Part shown: in pieces, positions 26,231 through 34,373 of the stretch | Layout of the letters: each line of letters begins with the position of its first letter | How positions within the stretch are numbered: the stretch's first letter is position 1 | NCBI GenBank assembly: GCA_934432885.1 | Contig: CAKRYY010000017.1 | Coordinates: forward strand, 1-56,957 | Origin: an uncultured Lachnospiraceae bacterium | Lineage (GTDB): Bacteria; Bacillota; Clostridia; Lachnospirales; Lachnospiraceae | Direction of reading: 5' to 3' | Length of the DNA stretch: 56,957 nt | Translations under genes and position numbers: made by a program | Notes under the pieces: generated by a model | The model's database searches: none | What the model was told of the DNA's origin: nothing | The model's input: the letters and a program-made list of their open reading frames with translations, nothing else

Positions 26231-27142
26231 ATGGAGGATAGCGGACCAAATGCCGCGAAAAGGGGATTTTTGAAAAGAGCTTTTTCCAAGGTATCTGGCT
26301 GGTTTGGCGTGCAGCCGGATGGGGATGTGACGGAAAAAGAGATTATCTCGATGGTAAACGAGGGGCATGAGCAGGGTGTTCTGCAGGCAAGTGAAGCCAA
26401 AATGATTACCAATATCTTTGCCTTTGGGGATAAAGAAGCGCAGGATATTATGACGCACCGTAAGAATATCATTGCTGTGGACGGAAATCTGACCCTGGAG
26501 AAGGCGTTGGACTTTATGATTTCAGAAAGCAGAAGCCGGTATCCGGTTTATGATGGAGATATTGACCATATTATAGGTATCCTGCACTTTAAGGACGCAG
26601 TCAGAAAGAGAGAGGCGGCAAAAAGCCCTGCGCTGGGTGAAAAAAAGATTAAAGAAATTAAAGGGCTGATGCGGGAAGCAAAGTTCATTCCGGAAACGAG
26701 GAATATTGATGCGTTGTTTCGAAGCATGCAGTCGCTGAAGATACAGATGGTCATTGTTGTAGATGAGTATGGGCAGACCGCCGGACTTGTTGCGATGGAG
26801 GACATTCTGGAGGAAATCGTCGGCAGCATTATGGATGAGTACGACGAGGAAGAAAATTATATCAAAAAGAAGAATGAAAGCGAATATATTATAGAAGGAA
26901 GAACGCCGTTAGAAGAACTTTCAGAACGGTTTGGCATTTCCTTTGAGGAAAATGATTTTGAAACATTAAATGGCTTTTTGATTTCACGGATGGACAGGAT
27001 TCCTACAGAAAATGAAAAGTTTGAGACGGATGTAGGCGATTATCATTTTAAGGTGCTTTCTGTCAAGAATAAGATGATTCATAATGTGCTTGTTACTAAA
27101 AATGAGCAAAAGCCCGAACCGTCAGACGAGGCGGAGACTTGA
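26231..27142 (+). CDS. CBS-domain protein of CorC/HlyC type
   Basis: A 303-residue cytosolic protein: a short N-terminal helix, tandem CBS domains (about 68-125 with DIMTHRKNIIAVD, and 140-205 with FRSMQSLKIQMVIVVDEYGQTAG), and a CorC_HlyC domain (218-285, IIEGRTPLEELSERFGI, ETLNGFLISRM). It lacks the membrane DUF21 domain of full hemolysin-like transporters, so it is a soluble regulator-type member, possibly nucleotide-binding and involved in Mg/Co efflux. ATG 26231 has AAGAGGAGAG upstream; the frame's first ATG at 26192 has no such site. Confidence 0.9.
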   Translation: MEDSGPNAAKRGFLKRAFSKVSGWFGVQPDGDVTEKEIISMVNEGHEQGVLQASEAKMITNIFAFGDKEAQDIMTHRKNIIAVDGNLTLEKALDFMISESRSRYPVYDGDIDHIIGILHFKDAVRKREAAKSPALGEKKIKEIKGLMREAKFIPETRNIDALFRSMQSLKIQMVIVVDEYGQTAGLVAMEDILEEIVGSIMDEYDEEENYIKKKNESEYIIEGRTPLEELSERFGISFEENDFETLNGFLISRMDRIPTENEKFETDVGDYHFKVLSVKNKMIHNVLVTKNEQKPEPSDEAET

Positions 27143-27168
27143 TTTAAGGCGCGGAAATATGATATAGT
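27139..27168 (+). promoter_or_regulatory. Candidate yebC promoter
   Basis: TTGATT (27139-27144), 18 bases, TATAGT (27163-27168). It overlaps the stop codon of the CBS gene and lies 33 bases before the yebC start codon. Confidence 0.45.
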
Positions 27169-27201
27169 TTGTAAGGAAAAACAGCGAAAGAGGAGAATGA
27201 T

Positions 27202-27930
27202 ATGTCAGGACATTCAAAATTTGCAAATATCAACCATAAAAAAGAAAAAAACGATGCAGCAAAGGGTAAAATCTTTACGATTATCGGAAGAGAAATTGCA
27301 GTTGCCGTAAAGGAAGGCGGCCCGGATGTAAACAATAACTTCAAGCTTGCTGCGGTTGTTGCAAAGGCAAAGGCAAACAATATGCCGAATGATACGATTG
27401 AGAGAGGCATTAAGAAGGCTGCCGGAGACGTTGGAAATGTAAACTACGAGTATGTTACATACGAAGGCTATGGACCGAGCGGTATTGCCATTATTGTAGA
27501 TGCACTGACGGATAATAAGAACCGTACAGCAGCAAATGTAAGAAGTGCATTTACGAAGGGACACGGAAATATTGGCACACAGGGCTGCGTTTCTTTCATG
27601 TTTGACAAAAAGGGACAGATTATTGTTGACAAGGAAGAGTATGAAGGCGATGCAGATGAACTGATGATGTCTGCGCTGGATGCCGGCGCTGAGGATTTTG
27701 CAGAAGAAGAGGACAGCTTTGAGATTCTTACAGACCCGGATGGCTTTGAGGCTGTGAAAAAAGCGCTTGAGGATGCGTCAGTTCCGCTTGTTTCAGCAGA
27801 GGTAACGATGGTTCCGCAGAATTATGTAGAGCTTACCAGTGATGAGGACATTAAAAATCTGCAGCGTACGCTGGATTTATTGGATGAGGATGATGACGTA
27901 CAGGCAGTCTATACCAATTGGGACGAATAA
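27202..27930 (+). CDS. yebC: YebC/TACO1 family protein
   Basis: A 242-residue YebC/PmpR family protein. It shows the family start SGHSKFANINHKKEKNDAAKG (first part visible as SGHSKFANINHKKEK), then NNFKLAAVVAKAKANNMPND and YEGYGPSGIAIIVDALTDN, and ends ADPGGFE-like DPDGFEAVKKAL and VYTNWDE. Members act as transcription regulators or as translation factors that help ribosomes through polyproline; which applies here cannot be said. GAGGAG precedes the ATG. The zinc-ribbon gene follows after 27 bases. Confidence 0.95.
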   Translation: MSGHSKFANINHKKEKNDAAKGKIFTIIGREIAVAVKEGGPDVNNNFKLAAVVAKAKANNMPNDTIERGIKKAAGDVGNVNYEYVTYEGYGPSGIAIIVDALTDNKNRTAANVRSAFTKGHGNIGTQGCVSFMFDKKGQIIVDKEEYEGDADELMMSALDAGAEDFAEEEDSFEILTDPDGFEAVKKALEDASVPLVSAEVTMVPQNYVELTSDEDIKNLQRTLDLLDEDDDVQAVYTNWDE

Positions 27931-27957
27931 GAGGGATACCACGCGGAGGAAGATGCG

Positions 27958-28860
27958 ATGGAATATAGAGAGGGCAGATGCCCGAAATGCGGAGAAGTGA
28001 TGCAGATTCCTGTCGGAAGAGATACGATCATCTGTATGTTCTGTGGAGAGGCGTTTTCTCAGGAGACAGAAAAGGCGGCAGTCCGCGCTTCCTATCAGGA
28101 AGACCTTGAAAAACTAAAGGACCGGATAAGCGCCTTTTTTGTAAATGTGGAAAAGACCGTAAAGGGCTTTCAACGTAATGCATATAAGGACAGCTTTGCT
28201 GCTTATCTGGAAAAATATGGAGATACGCTGCGGCTACTTGCAGACGTTATGACGAATGCAGCAGGAGCAGAGGAAGCGCAGCGTGAAGTTGCAGCGCTTT
28301 TTATCGAGCATGCAAAAGAAGCGCTTGAAAATGAAAAGGGCGGCAGAATTGGAAGAGAGTCTGCACAGATGACCATGAATATGTACATGGTAACTTATGT
28401 GCTGCCTTCGATTCTTGCTATTTCTGAGAAAGATCTTTCGGGGCTTGCAGATGAAATCTGCAGGCAGTGGGCGGCTGCATTTAAAAAGAGCAATATTCAG
28501 GCAGCGCCTTATGAAACCCTGCAGGGTGGCTTTAAGCGTAAACTGTGCTACGTGACGACTGCAGTCTGTGAGAGCCTGCAAAAGCCAGAGGACTGCTATG
28601 AACTGCGCATTTTAAAAAATTACAGAGATGCGTATCTTGCTTCCTCGCAGGAGGGAAATGAGCTGATTGCACAGTATTATGATATGGCGCCGACGATTGT
28701 TAAGCGTGTCAATAAATGTGCGGATAAAGAAGAAATATACAGGATGCTTTATGAGACCTATATCAGTCCTTGTGTGCATCTGATTGAAGAGGCGAAAAAC
28801 GAGGAATGTCTGGAAAAGTATCAGGAAATGGTGGAGATGCTGAAGGGACGGTATCTGTGA
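27958..28860 (+). CDS. Zinc-ribbon protein with CFI-box-like C-terminus
   Basis: A 300-residue protein of unknown role. Residues 8-30 form a zinc ribbon (CPKCGEVMQ...CMFCGEAF). The middle is helical. From about residue 196, LCYVTTAVCESL followed by ELRILKNYRDAYLASSQEGNELI, YYDMAPTIV and a final helix matches the CFI-box C-terminal domain pattern (CFIATA...LR.FRD......G...YY..SP). Here the first Cys-Phe-Ile is changed to Cys-Tyr-Val. CFI-box proteins usually have unrelated N-terminal modules, and the domain function is unknown. Strong GGAGGAAG precedes the ATG. Confidence 0.8.
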   Translation: MEYREGRCPKCGEVMQIPVGRDTIICMFCGEAFSQETEKAAVRASYQEDLEKLKDRISAFFVNVEKTVKGFQRNAYKDSFAAYLEKYGDTLRLLADVMTNAAGAEEAQREVAALFIEHAKEALENEKGGRIGRESAQMTMNMYMVTYVLPSILAISEKDLSGLADEICRQWAAAFKKSNIQAAPYETLQGGFKRKLCYVTTAVCESLQKPEDCYELRILKNYRDAYLASSQEGNELIAQYYDMAPTIVKRVNKCADKEEIYRMLYETYISPCVHLIEEAKNEECLEKYQEMVEMLKGRYL

Positions 28861-28885
28861 CCGGAAAGCGAATCAGGAAATCAGG

Positions 28886-30358
28886 ATGCAGAAGATAACA
28901 TGGAAGAAAAATTGGTTGGGTGTGCTGCTGTGGCTGTGCTTTTGCACAGTCGTATGCGGCACATTTGTCCTGTCGGGAAAAACACTTTTTGAACAGACTG
29001 GATGTCAGGGAATATATTCGTTGACCACATCAGTCATTTTGCTTTTGGCAGTGCTGACAGCCTTTTTTTTCCTGTTAAGGGTATTGCATACTATAAAATG
29101 GAAAAAGAAACGGGTACGAAAGAAGGAAATGAAGCAGGGCGCATGGGAGATGGGTGCTTTTCTGCTGCTGGTTTTTCTTCAAGTCGCAGCCGTTTTTTAT
29201 TTTGGAATTGATGTACAGGATACTGCTTTCCTTAAGGCAGCGCAAATATCCACAGAAGGGGAGCAGATGCTTTTAGGAGAGCATACAGCGTTCCTTTATA
29301 GCTGGCTACTTTCAAGAGTATTTCTGCTTTTTGGAAATCATTTAGAAGCGGCAGTCTGGTTCCAGCTTGCTTTGCGTCTGACATCTGCTTTTTTGCTTTT
29401 CTGCGTTATAAAAAAGATGTTTGGCAGAGCTGCATCGGTTATTTTTTTAATGCTTTTTGCGGCTATGCCGTTATTTTTACGCTTTTTTGATACTCTTTCT
29501 CCCGAGTGGCTCCTGTGCCTTTGCAGCAGTATCTGTCTGCTTGTCTTTACAGAGCTGGCAGAGGCGCTCCCTAAAGAGCGTATAGGAGGTCTGATTTTTC
29601 TTACCCTTTTCCTGTCCGTTTTGCTTGGCATATTTTTATGGCTGAACAGCTTTGGCATATTTATATGGCTGGCGGCAGGATTTGGCATCTTGCAGCTTTT
29701 GGCTGACTGCAGTATGAAAAAAAGGATAGGTGTCTGCCTTACAGTGCTTCTGCTTTCACCTGGCGTGGTTGCGGGCTGCTTTGGGATAGAAGCGTGGCTG
29801 TCTGGCAAAAGCTTTTTGCAGGTATTTGCAGAATATCTCCCGGCAGACTTATATCTGCAAGCAGGTAAGCCGGCTTCCTTTAGCGCGCTGCCGATTTTGC
29901 TGCCTGTTTTTATTCTGAGCATGATTTCCTGTGCTGCAGTCATTGCCTTTTTTAAGCAGGCGTATGAGCGGACGCTTTTTGTTACGCTTTTACTGGCAGG
30001 CTTTGTATTTATGCAGTATACAGGGTTGTTTCCTTTTGAAACGAATGGATTATGGACATTTTTATGGCTGTTTGCAGCCTGTGCGGGTATTCAGTGCCTT
30101 TTGGATGCACGGGAGGCGGCATCGCAGGAAGATATGCTTTTACAGCCTGCAATGCCCAAGGCTTTGCCAGATGCGCAGACGTTAAGGGCAGAGGAAGAAT
30201 CTTTAAGTCCAAATGGCGTGCAGTATATTCCAAATCCATTGCCTCTGCCGAAAAAGCATGTGAAAAAAGAACTTAAGTTTGACTTGGATACCCTTGATGA
30301 ACAAATGGAATTTGATTATGAAATTTCGCCGGAAAAAGACGATTTTGATTTGACATAA
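28886..30358 (+). CDS. Polytopic membrane protein, glycosyltransferase-39-like topology
   Basis: A 490-residue integral membrane protein with about 10-11 hydrophobic segments between residues 10 and 405 and a cytosolic acidic tail of about 80 residues (ending LDTLDEQMEFDYEISPEKDD). The order of loops, a long first outside loop (about 110-140) and regular short helices, resembles ArnT/PMT-type glycosyltransferases, but the Asp-Glu motif of that family is not clear (FGIDVQDTAF is the nearest). The function is therefore unassigned. It starts 25 bases after the CFI-box gene with only a weak CAGG-type ribosome binding site. A terminator lies 25 bases after the stop. Confidence 0.8.
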   Translation: MQKITWKKNWLGVLLWLCFCTVVCGTFVLSGKTLFEQTGCQGIYSLTTSVILLLAVLTAFFFLLRVLHTIKWKKKRVRKKEMKQGAWEMGAFLLLVFLQVAAVFYFGIDVQDTAFLKAAQISTEGEQMLLGEHTAFLYSWLLSRVFLLFGNHLEAAVWFQLALRLTSAFLLFCVIKKMFGRAASVIFLMLFAAMPLFLRFFDTLSPEWLLCLCSSICLLVFTELAEALPKERIGGLIFLTLFLSVLLGIFLWLNSFGIFIWLAAGFGILQLLADCSMKKRIGVCLTVLLLSPGVVAGCFGIEAWLSGKSFLQVFAEYLPADLYLQAGKPASFSALPILLPVFILSMISCAAVIAFFKQAYERTLFVTLLLAGFVFMQYTGLFPFETNGLWTFLWLFAACAGIQCLLDAREAASQEDMLLQPAMPKALPDAQTLRAEEESLSPNGVQYIPNPLPLPKKHVKKELKFDLDTLDEQMEFDYEISPEKDDFDLT

Positions 30359-30383
30359 AAAAAACGAAGATGCAGATACTAAG

Positions 30384-30420
30384 AGAGCAAAATTGCGTTT
30401 ACGCAGTTTGCTCTTTTTTT
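30384..30420 (+). terminator. Terminator before tepA
   Basis: AGAGCAAA (30384-30391) pairs with TTTGCTCT (30407-30414), with GCG/CGC in the loop, followed by seven T. An in-frame upstream extension of tepA runs through it, which is why that longer start is rejected. Confidence 0.9.
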
Positions 30421-30447
30421 ATAAAATATAAAGTAAGAGGAAGACAG

Positions 30448-31161
30448 ATGGCAAAGAGTAAAAGTAAAAATAAATCCGAACAGGAAACGCAGGGAAAGGA
30501 AGAACGTTTGGAGAGGGAGAAAAGCATAGACGAAAGAATCGCAGATACGGGACAGGCAGAGCTTGGCAATATTCATCTGATTACCATTATCGGAGAAGTT
30601 GAGGGGCATGACGCTCTGGGGAATAATGCCAAAACCACCAAATATGAACATATTCTTCCAAAGCTGGCGGCGATTGAGGACAGTGCAGAAATTGGAGGAA
30701 TTCTCATTCTGCTGCATACGATGGGCGGAGATGTAGAGGCTGGGCTTGCCATTGCAGAAATGATTGCATCTTTAAGCAAACCGTCAGTGTCACTTGTGCT
30801 TGGCGGTAGTCATTCCATCGGTGTGCCGATTGCAACCAGTACGGATTATTCTTTTATTGTTCCGACAGGCACGATGGTAATTCATCCGGTGCGGATGAAT
30901 GGCACGGTAATCGGAGCGCCCCAGACCTTTGATTATTTTAAACAGATGCAGGACCGTATTACCGGGTTTGTATGCAATCACTGTAGAATCACAGCAAAAA
31001 GGATGGAAGAGCTCATGATGACAACGGGGATTTTATCAAAAGATGTAGGAACCATTCTGGTCGGAGAAGAAACAGTCCGAGAAGGTCTGATAGATGAGGT
31101 TGGCGGAATCCATGAAGCGATTGTGAAGCTGCGGGAGCTGATACAGGAGAAAAACAAATAA
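30448..31161 (+). CDS. tepA: TepA-type ClpP-like serine protease
   Basis: A 237-residue ClpP-fold protease of the translocation-enhancing (TepA) type. The N-terminus is charged and disordered (MAKSKSKNKSEQETQGKEER), followed by the fold. LHTMGGDVEAGLAIAEMI has the conserved GG loop, LGGSHSIGVP has the nucleophile Ser123, and the following MVIHPVRMNG contains the His. The Asp position is in the C-terminal half. In Bacillus TepA aids secretion and is membrane-linked. ATG 30448 has AGAGGAAG upstream and lies after the terminator; earlier starts in the frame would place the hairpin in the coding region. Confidence 0.88.
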   Translation: MAKSKSKNKSEQETQGKEERLEREKSIDERIADTGQAELGNIHLITIIGEVEGHDALGNNAKTTKYEHILPKLAAIEDSAEIGGILILLHTMGGDVEAGLAIAEMIASLSKPSVSLVLGGSHSIGVPIATSTDYSFIVPTGTMVIHPVRMNGTVIGAPQTFDYFKQMQDRITGFVCNHCRITAKRMEELMMTTGILSKDVGTILVGEETVREGLIDEVGGIHEAIVKLRELIQEKNK

Positions 31162-31198
31162 GGCAGAAAAATTCATTGCTATAGGCTACGCATTAAAA

Positions 31199-31222
31199 TG
31201 CGGGGATGCTTATTATCCCCGC
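31199..31222 (-). terminator. Terminator of the ABC permease gene
   Basis: TGCGGGGAT (31199-31207) pairs with ATCCCCGCA (31215-31223). On the minus strand TTTTAAT follows, so it mainly ends the leftward transcript, seven bases after the permease stop. It may also act weakly on the convergent tepA transcript. Confidence 0.75.
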
Positions 31223-31228
31223 AAATCA

Positions 31229-32041
31229 TTATAGCTGCTTCCGATAACGGTGCTCTGCATACTGGATAAGCTGATACAGCCCCATTGCTATGATGCAGAG
31301 AATCAGGATACTGGTAATGACAAGGTGGAGCTGGAATACCTGACTTCCATAGATAATCAGATAACCAAGTCCTCTGCGGGCGGCAAGAAATTCGCCGATA
31401 ATAACGCCTACCAAAGCGAGCCCTATGTTGACCTTCATGGTGCTTAGAATGGTTGGAACAGAGGAAGGCAGCACTACCTTAAAGAAAATATCCCGTTTGC
31501 TTCCGCCGAGGGTTCGGATTAGAGTGATTTTTTCCTCCTCGACCTGATGAAAGCCGGTATAGAGACTGATGATGCAGCCAAACAGAGCCACTGAGATTCC
31601 TGCAACGATAATTGTGCCCACTCCGGTTCCGAGCCATACGATAAAGAGCGGGGCAAGAGCGGATTTTGGCAGACTGTTCAGGATGACGAGATAGGGCTCA
31701 GCAACCTCGGAAAGGCTTTTTGAGTACCATAGCAAAGTGGCGCAGAAAAGTCCAATCAGGATAACCAGAAAGAAGCTGAGCAGAGTTTCAAGCAGCGTAA
31801 CGCCGGTATGCCAGAAAATAGAGCCATCAGTAATCATTGAAATAAGGCAGGCTAAAACTCTGGAGGGACTACTGAAAAAAAAGCTGTCAATAAGACCAAA
31901 ATCAGCGCTTAGCTCCCAGAGACCCAAAAAGAAAATAAGAAGGAGCACTCTGATGAAGGAGATAGAATGATGATGCTTGCGGTGACTGTTGATGAACAGT
32001 TCCTGGGCGGAAAGACATTCTTTTTTTGATTTATTTTTCAT
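31229..32041 (-). CDS. ABC transporter permease (SsuC/TauC/ThiX type)
   Basis: A 270-residue permease with six or so membrane segments and the conserved binding-protein-dependent loop EEEKITLIRTLGGSKRDIFFKVVLPSSVP (EAA motif visible as RTLGGSKRDIFFKVVLP). It belongs to the nitrate/sulfonate/taurine or thiamine-precursor importer class. ATG 32041 overlaps the end of the ATPase gene by 11 bases, and GGAAGGAG lies seven bases upstream; longer frames to 32104 lack a site. No substrate-binding protein is encoded next to the pair, so the substrate is open. Confidence 0.9.
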   Translation of the reverse strand: MKNKSKKECLSAQELFINSHRKHHHSISFIRVLLLIFFLGLWELSADFGLIDSFFFSSPSRVLACLISMITDGSIFWHTGVTLLETLLSFFLVILIGLFCATLLWYSKSLSEVAEPYLVILNSLPKSALAPLFIVWLGTGVGTIIVAGISVALFGCIISLYTGFHQVEEEKITLIRTLGGSKRDIFFKVVLPSSVPTILSTMKVNIGLALVGVIIGEFLAARRGLGYLIIYGSQVFQLHLVITSILILCIIAMGLYQLIQYAEHRYRKQL

Positions 32042-32801
32042 AAGAAAGCTCCTTCCATAAGAGATTGAAATACTGCTGAAATTCTGGTGCGCTTCTGGCT
32101 GCAAGCGGATCGCTGCCTTCGTAGGTTAAGTGAATACATACTTCTTTTTTCACATAAGCAGGCGGTTTTGAAAGTACGATAATGCGGTCAGCGAGGGAAA
32201 TTGCCTCCGCAAGATCATGTGTAATCAGGATTGCCGTTTTTCCGGTTGTACGGATAATGTGTCCAATATCTCCCGATACGGCGAGCCTTGTCTGGTAATC
32301 GAGAGCGCTGAAGGGCTCGTCGAGCAGCAGAATATCCGGATTCAGCACAAGCGTGCGGATCAGGGCAGCTCTTTGACGCATGCCGCCGGAAAGCTCACTG
32401 GGGTGTTTGTCTTTGAATTTGTACAGGTCATAGTCTGCGAGCAACTTTTGGGCATAAGCAATATTCTCAGGCGTCAGCTTATGTGTAATTTCCAGACCGA
32501 GCAGAACATTTTTATAGATGGTGCGCCATTCCAGCAAATGGTCGTGCTGCAGCATATATCCGGTTTTGGGATATTCTAAAGAGCCGTTTGGATTCTGAAA
32601 GCGGATGGTGCCGCCTTCCGGCATCAGAAGCCTTGCAATCACAGACAAAAGCGTTGATTTCCCACAGCCGCTTGGACCGACGATTGCAAGAAATTCGCCC
32701 TGCCTGACGGAAAAGGAAATGCCGGAAAGTGCAGGGATTTCCCCGGTCAGACTATGATAAGAATAGGTGATATTTTGTAATTGCAGAATATCTTGTTCCA
32801 T
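32031..32801 (-). CDS. ABC transporter ATP-binding protein (SsuB/TauB type)
   Basis: A 256-residue ABC ATPase. Walker A is GPSGCGKSTL (about 44-53), the Q-loop is YMLQHD, the signature is LSGGMRQRAAL, Walker B is ILLLDEPFSALD and the H-loop is ITHDLAEA. The sequence resembles nitrate/sulfonate/taurine importers. ATG 32801 with CGGAG upstream is chosen; the frame opens further upstream to 32876 without a site. It is the first gene of a leftward two-gene unit, divergent from argH. Confidence 0.93.
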   Translation of the reverse strand: MEQDILQLQNITYSYHSLTGEIPALSGISFSVRQGEFLAIVGPSGCGKSTLLSVIARLLMPEGGTIRFQNPNGSLEYPKTGYMLQHDHLLEWRTIYKNVLLGLEITHKLTPENIAYAQKLLADYDLYKFKDKHPSELSGGMRQRAALIRTLVLNPDILLLDEPFSALDYQTRLAVSGDIGHIIRTTGKTAILITHDLAEAISLADRIIVLSKPPAYVKKEVCIHLTYEGSDPLAARSAPEFQQYFNLLWKELSYEK

Positions 32802-32829
32802 AGCATCACTCCGTAAATTTATAACATAT

Positions 32830-32879
32830 AGTATGAGAAATTTCGCAAGTTGTGTAGGAAGATGGAATTTCTTCATACT
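32830..32879. promoter_or_regulatory. Long inverted repeat between divergent ABC and argH genes
   Basis: AGTATGAGAAATT (32830-32842) pairs with AATTTCTTCATACT (32866-32879) with one bulged base. It lies between the two divergent start regions, so it is not needed as a terminator and could be an operator for either unit or an mRNA hairpin. Confidence 0.5.
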
Positions 32880-32882
32880 TTA

Positions 32883-32911
32883 TTGCAGGAAAGGGAAAGA
32901 TATGGTATTAT
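32883..32911 (+). promoter_or_regulatory. argH promoter
   Basis: TTGCAG (32883-32888), 17 bases, TATTAT (32906-32911), 33 bases before the argH start codon. It begins four bases after the inverted repeat. Confidence 0.55.
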
Positions 32912-32944
32912 CAAATTCAGGTTTAATAAGCAGGGAGGAAGATT

Positions 32945-34354
32945 ATGGCACAGCTTTGGGGCGGACGTTTTACACGGGAAACGGATCAGCTTGTTTATCG
33001 ATTCAATGCGTCAATATCCTTTGACCAGAAGTTTCTGGCGCAGGACATTGAAGGCAGTATTGCACATGTAATCATGCTGGAAAAGCAGAATATCCTGACC
33101 GCACAGGAGAAGGATGCTATTGTAAAGGGACTTACCGGTATCCGTCAGGATGTGGAGAACGGAACGCTTGTAATTACGGAGGAATATGAGGATATTCACA
33201 GCTTTGTAGAGGCAAATCTGATTGCGAGAATTGGGGATGCAGGAAAGAAACTGCATACAGGCAGGAGCCGTAATGACCAGGTCGCTCTTGATATGAAGCT
33301 GTATACAAGAATGGAAATCGAACAGGTAGAAGAACTGTTAATAACCCTGCTTGAAACATTGCTTCCCATGATGGAGGAACATCTGGAAACCTATATGCCG
33401 GGCTTTACACATCTGCAGAAGGCGCAGCCAATTACGCTTGCACATCATCTTGGCGCATATTTTGAGATGTTCAAAAGAGATCTTCTGCGTATGCAGGATA
33501 TTTATAAACGAATGAATTACTGTCCGCTTGGAAGCGGCGCTCTGGCGGGGACAACCTATCCGCTTGACAGAAGCTATACGGCGTCTTTGCTTGGATTTGA
33601 GGGACCGACCTTAAACAGTATGGATTCAGTAGCTGACAGGGATTATTTAATAGAGTTTTTATCAGCCGCATCTACGATTATGATGCACCTTTCACGATTC
33701 TGTGAAGAAATTATTATCTGGAACAGCAATGAATACAGATTCGTAGAGATTGACGACGCATATTCTACAGGAAGCAGCATTATGCCGCAGAAGAAAAATC
33801 CTGACATTGCCGAGCTTGTCAGGGGCAAAACCGGCAGAGTCTATGGCGCGTTAATGTCTTTACTTACAACGATGAAGGGGCTTCCGCTTGCCTATAATAA
33901 AGATATGCAGGAAGACAAGGAGCTGACTTTTGATGCGATGGATACGGTAAAGGGCTGCCTTGCTTTATTTACAGGAATGTTAAAGACAATGCAGTTTAAC
34001 CGCGATATTATGGCAAAGAGTGCGATGAACGGCTTTACCAATGCAACTGATGCGGCAGATTATCTGGTGCTGAAGGGAGTACCCTTCAGAGATGCGCATA
34101 GCATTATCGGAAAGCTGGTGCTTTACTGTCTTGATAAAAATACCAGTATTGATGCGCTTTCCATTGAGGAGCTTAAAGCAATCAGTCCGGTATTTGAGGA
34201 AGATATATATGATGCAGTCAGTCTTAAGACCTGTGTGGAAAAGCGTCTGACGATAGGCGCTCCCGGACCTGATGCAATGAAGCAGGTAATTGCACTGAAC
34301 CGCACGTTTCTGGAGCAGGAGCGAGAAAAGATTCCGTGTGGTAATAAAAAATAA
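32945..34354 (+). CDS. argH: Argininosuccinate lyase
   Basis: Last step of arginine synthesis: argininosuccinate to arginine and fumarate. The 469 residues have the fumarase-superfamily signature GSSIMPQKKNP (276-286), HTGRSRNDQVALDM, TYMPGFTHLQKAQP and LGSGALAGT, all typical of ArgH. AGGGAGGAAG lies before the ATG. The other arg genes are not in this window, and asd follows 19 bases downstream. Confidence 0.98.
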   Translation: MAQLWGGRFTRETDQLVYRFNASISFDQKFLAQDIEGSIAHVIMLEKQNILTAQEKDAIVKGLTGIRQDVENGTLVITEEYEDIHSFVEANLIARIGDAGKKLHTGRSRNDQVALDMKLYTRMEIEQVEELLITLLETLLPMMEEHLETYMPGFTHLQKAQPITLAHHLGAYFEMFKRDLLRMQDIYKRMNYCPLGSGALAGTTYPLDRSYTASLLGFEGPTLNSMDSVADRDYLIEFLSAASTIMMHLSRFCEEIIIWNSNEYRFVEIDDAYSTGSSIMPQKKNPDIAELVRGKTGRVYGALMSLLTTMKGLPLAYNKDMQEDKELTFDAMDTVKGCLALFTGMLKTMQFNRDIMAKSAMNGFTNATDAADYLVLKGVPFRDAHSIIGKLVLYCLDKNTSIDALSIEELKAISPVFEEDIYDAVSLKTCVEKRLTIGAPGPDAMKQVIALNRTFLEQEREKIPCGNKK

Positions 34355-34373
34355 TACATGAGGAGATGGAAAA

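Noticed and set aside
30370..30447. N-terminal extension of tepA
   Set aside because: It is made of the terminator hairpin; ATG 30448 has the ribosome binding site.
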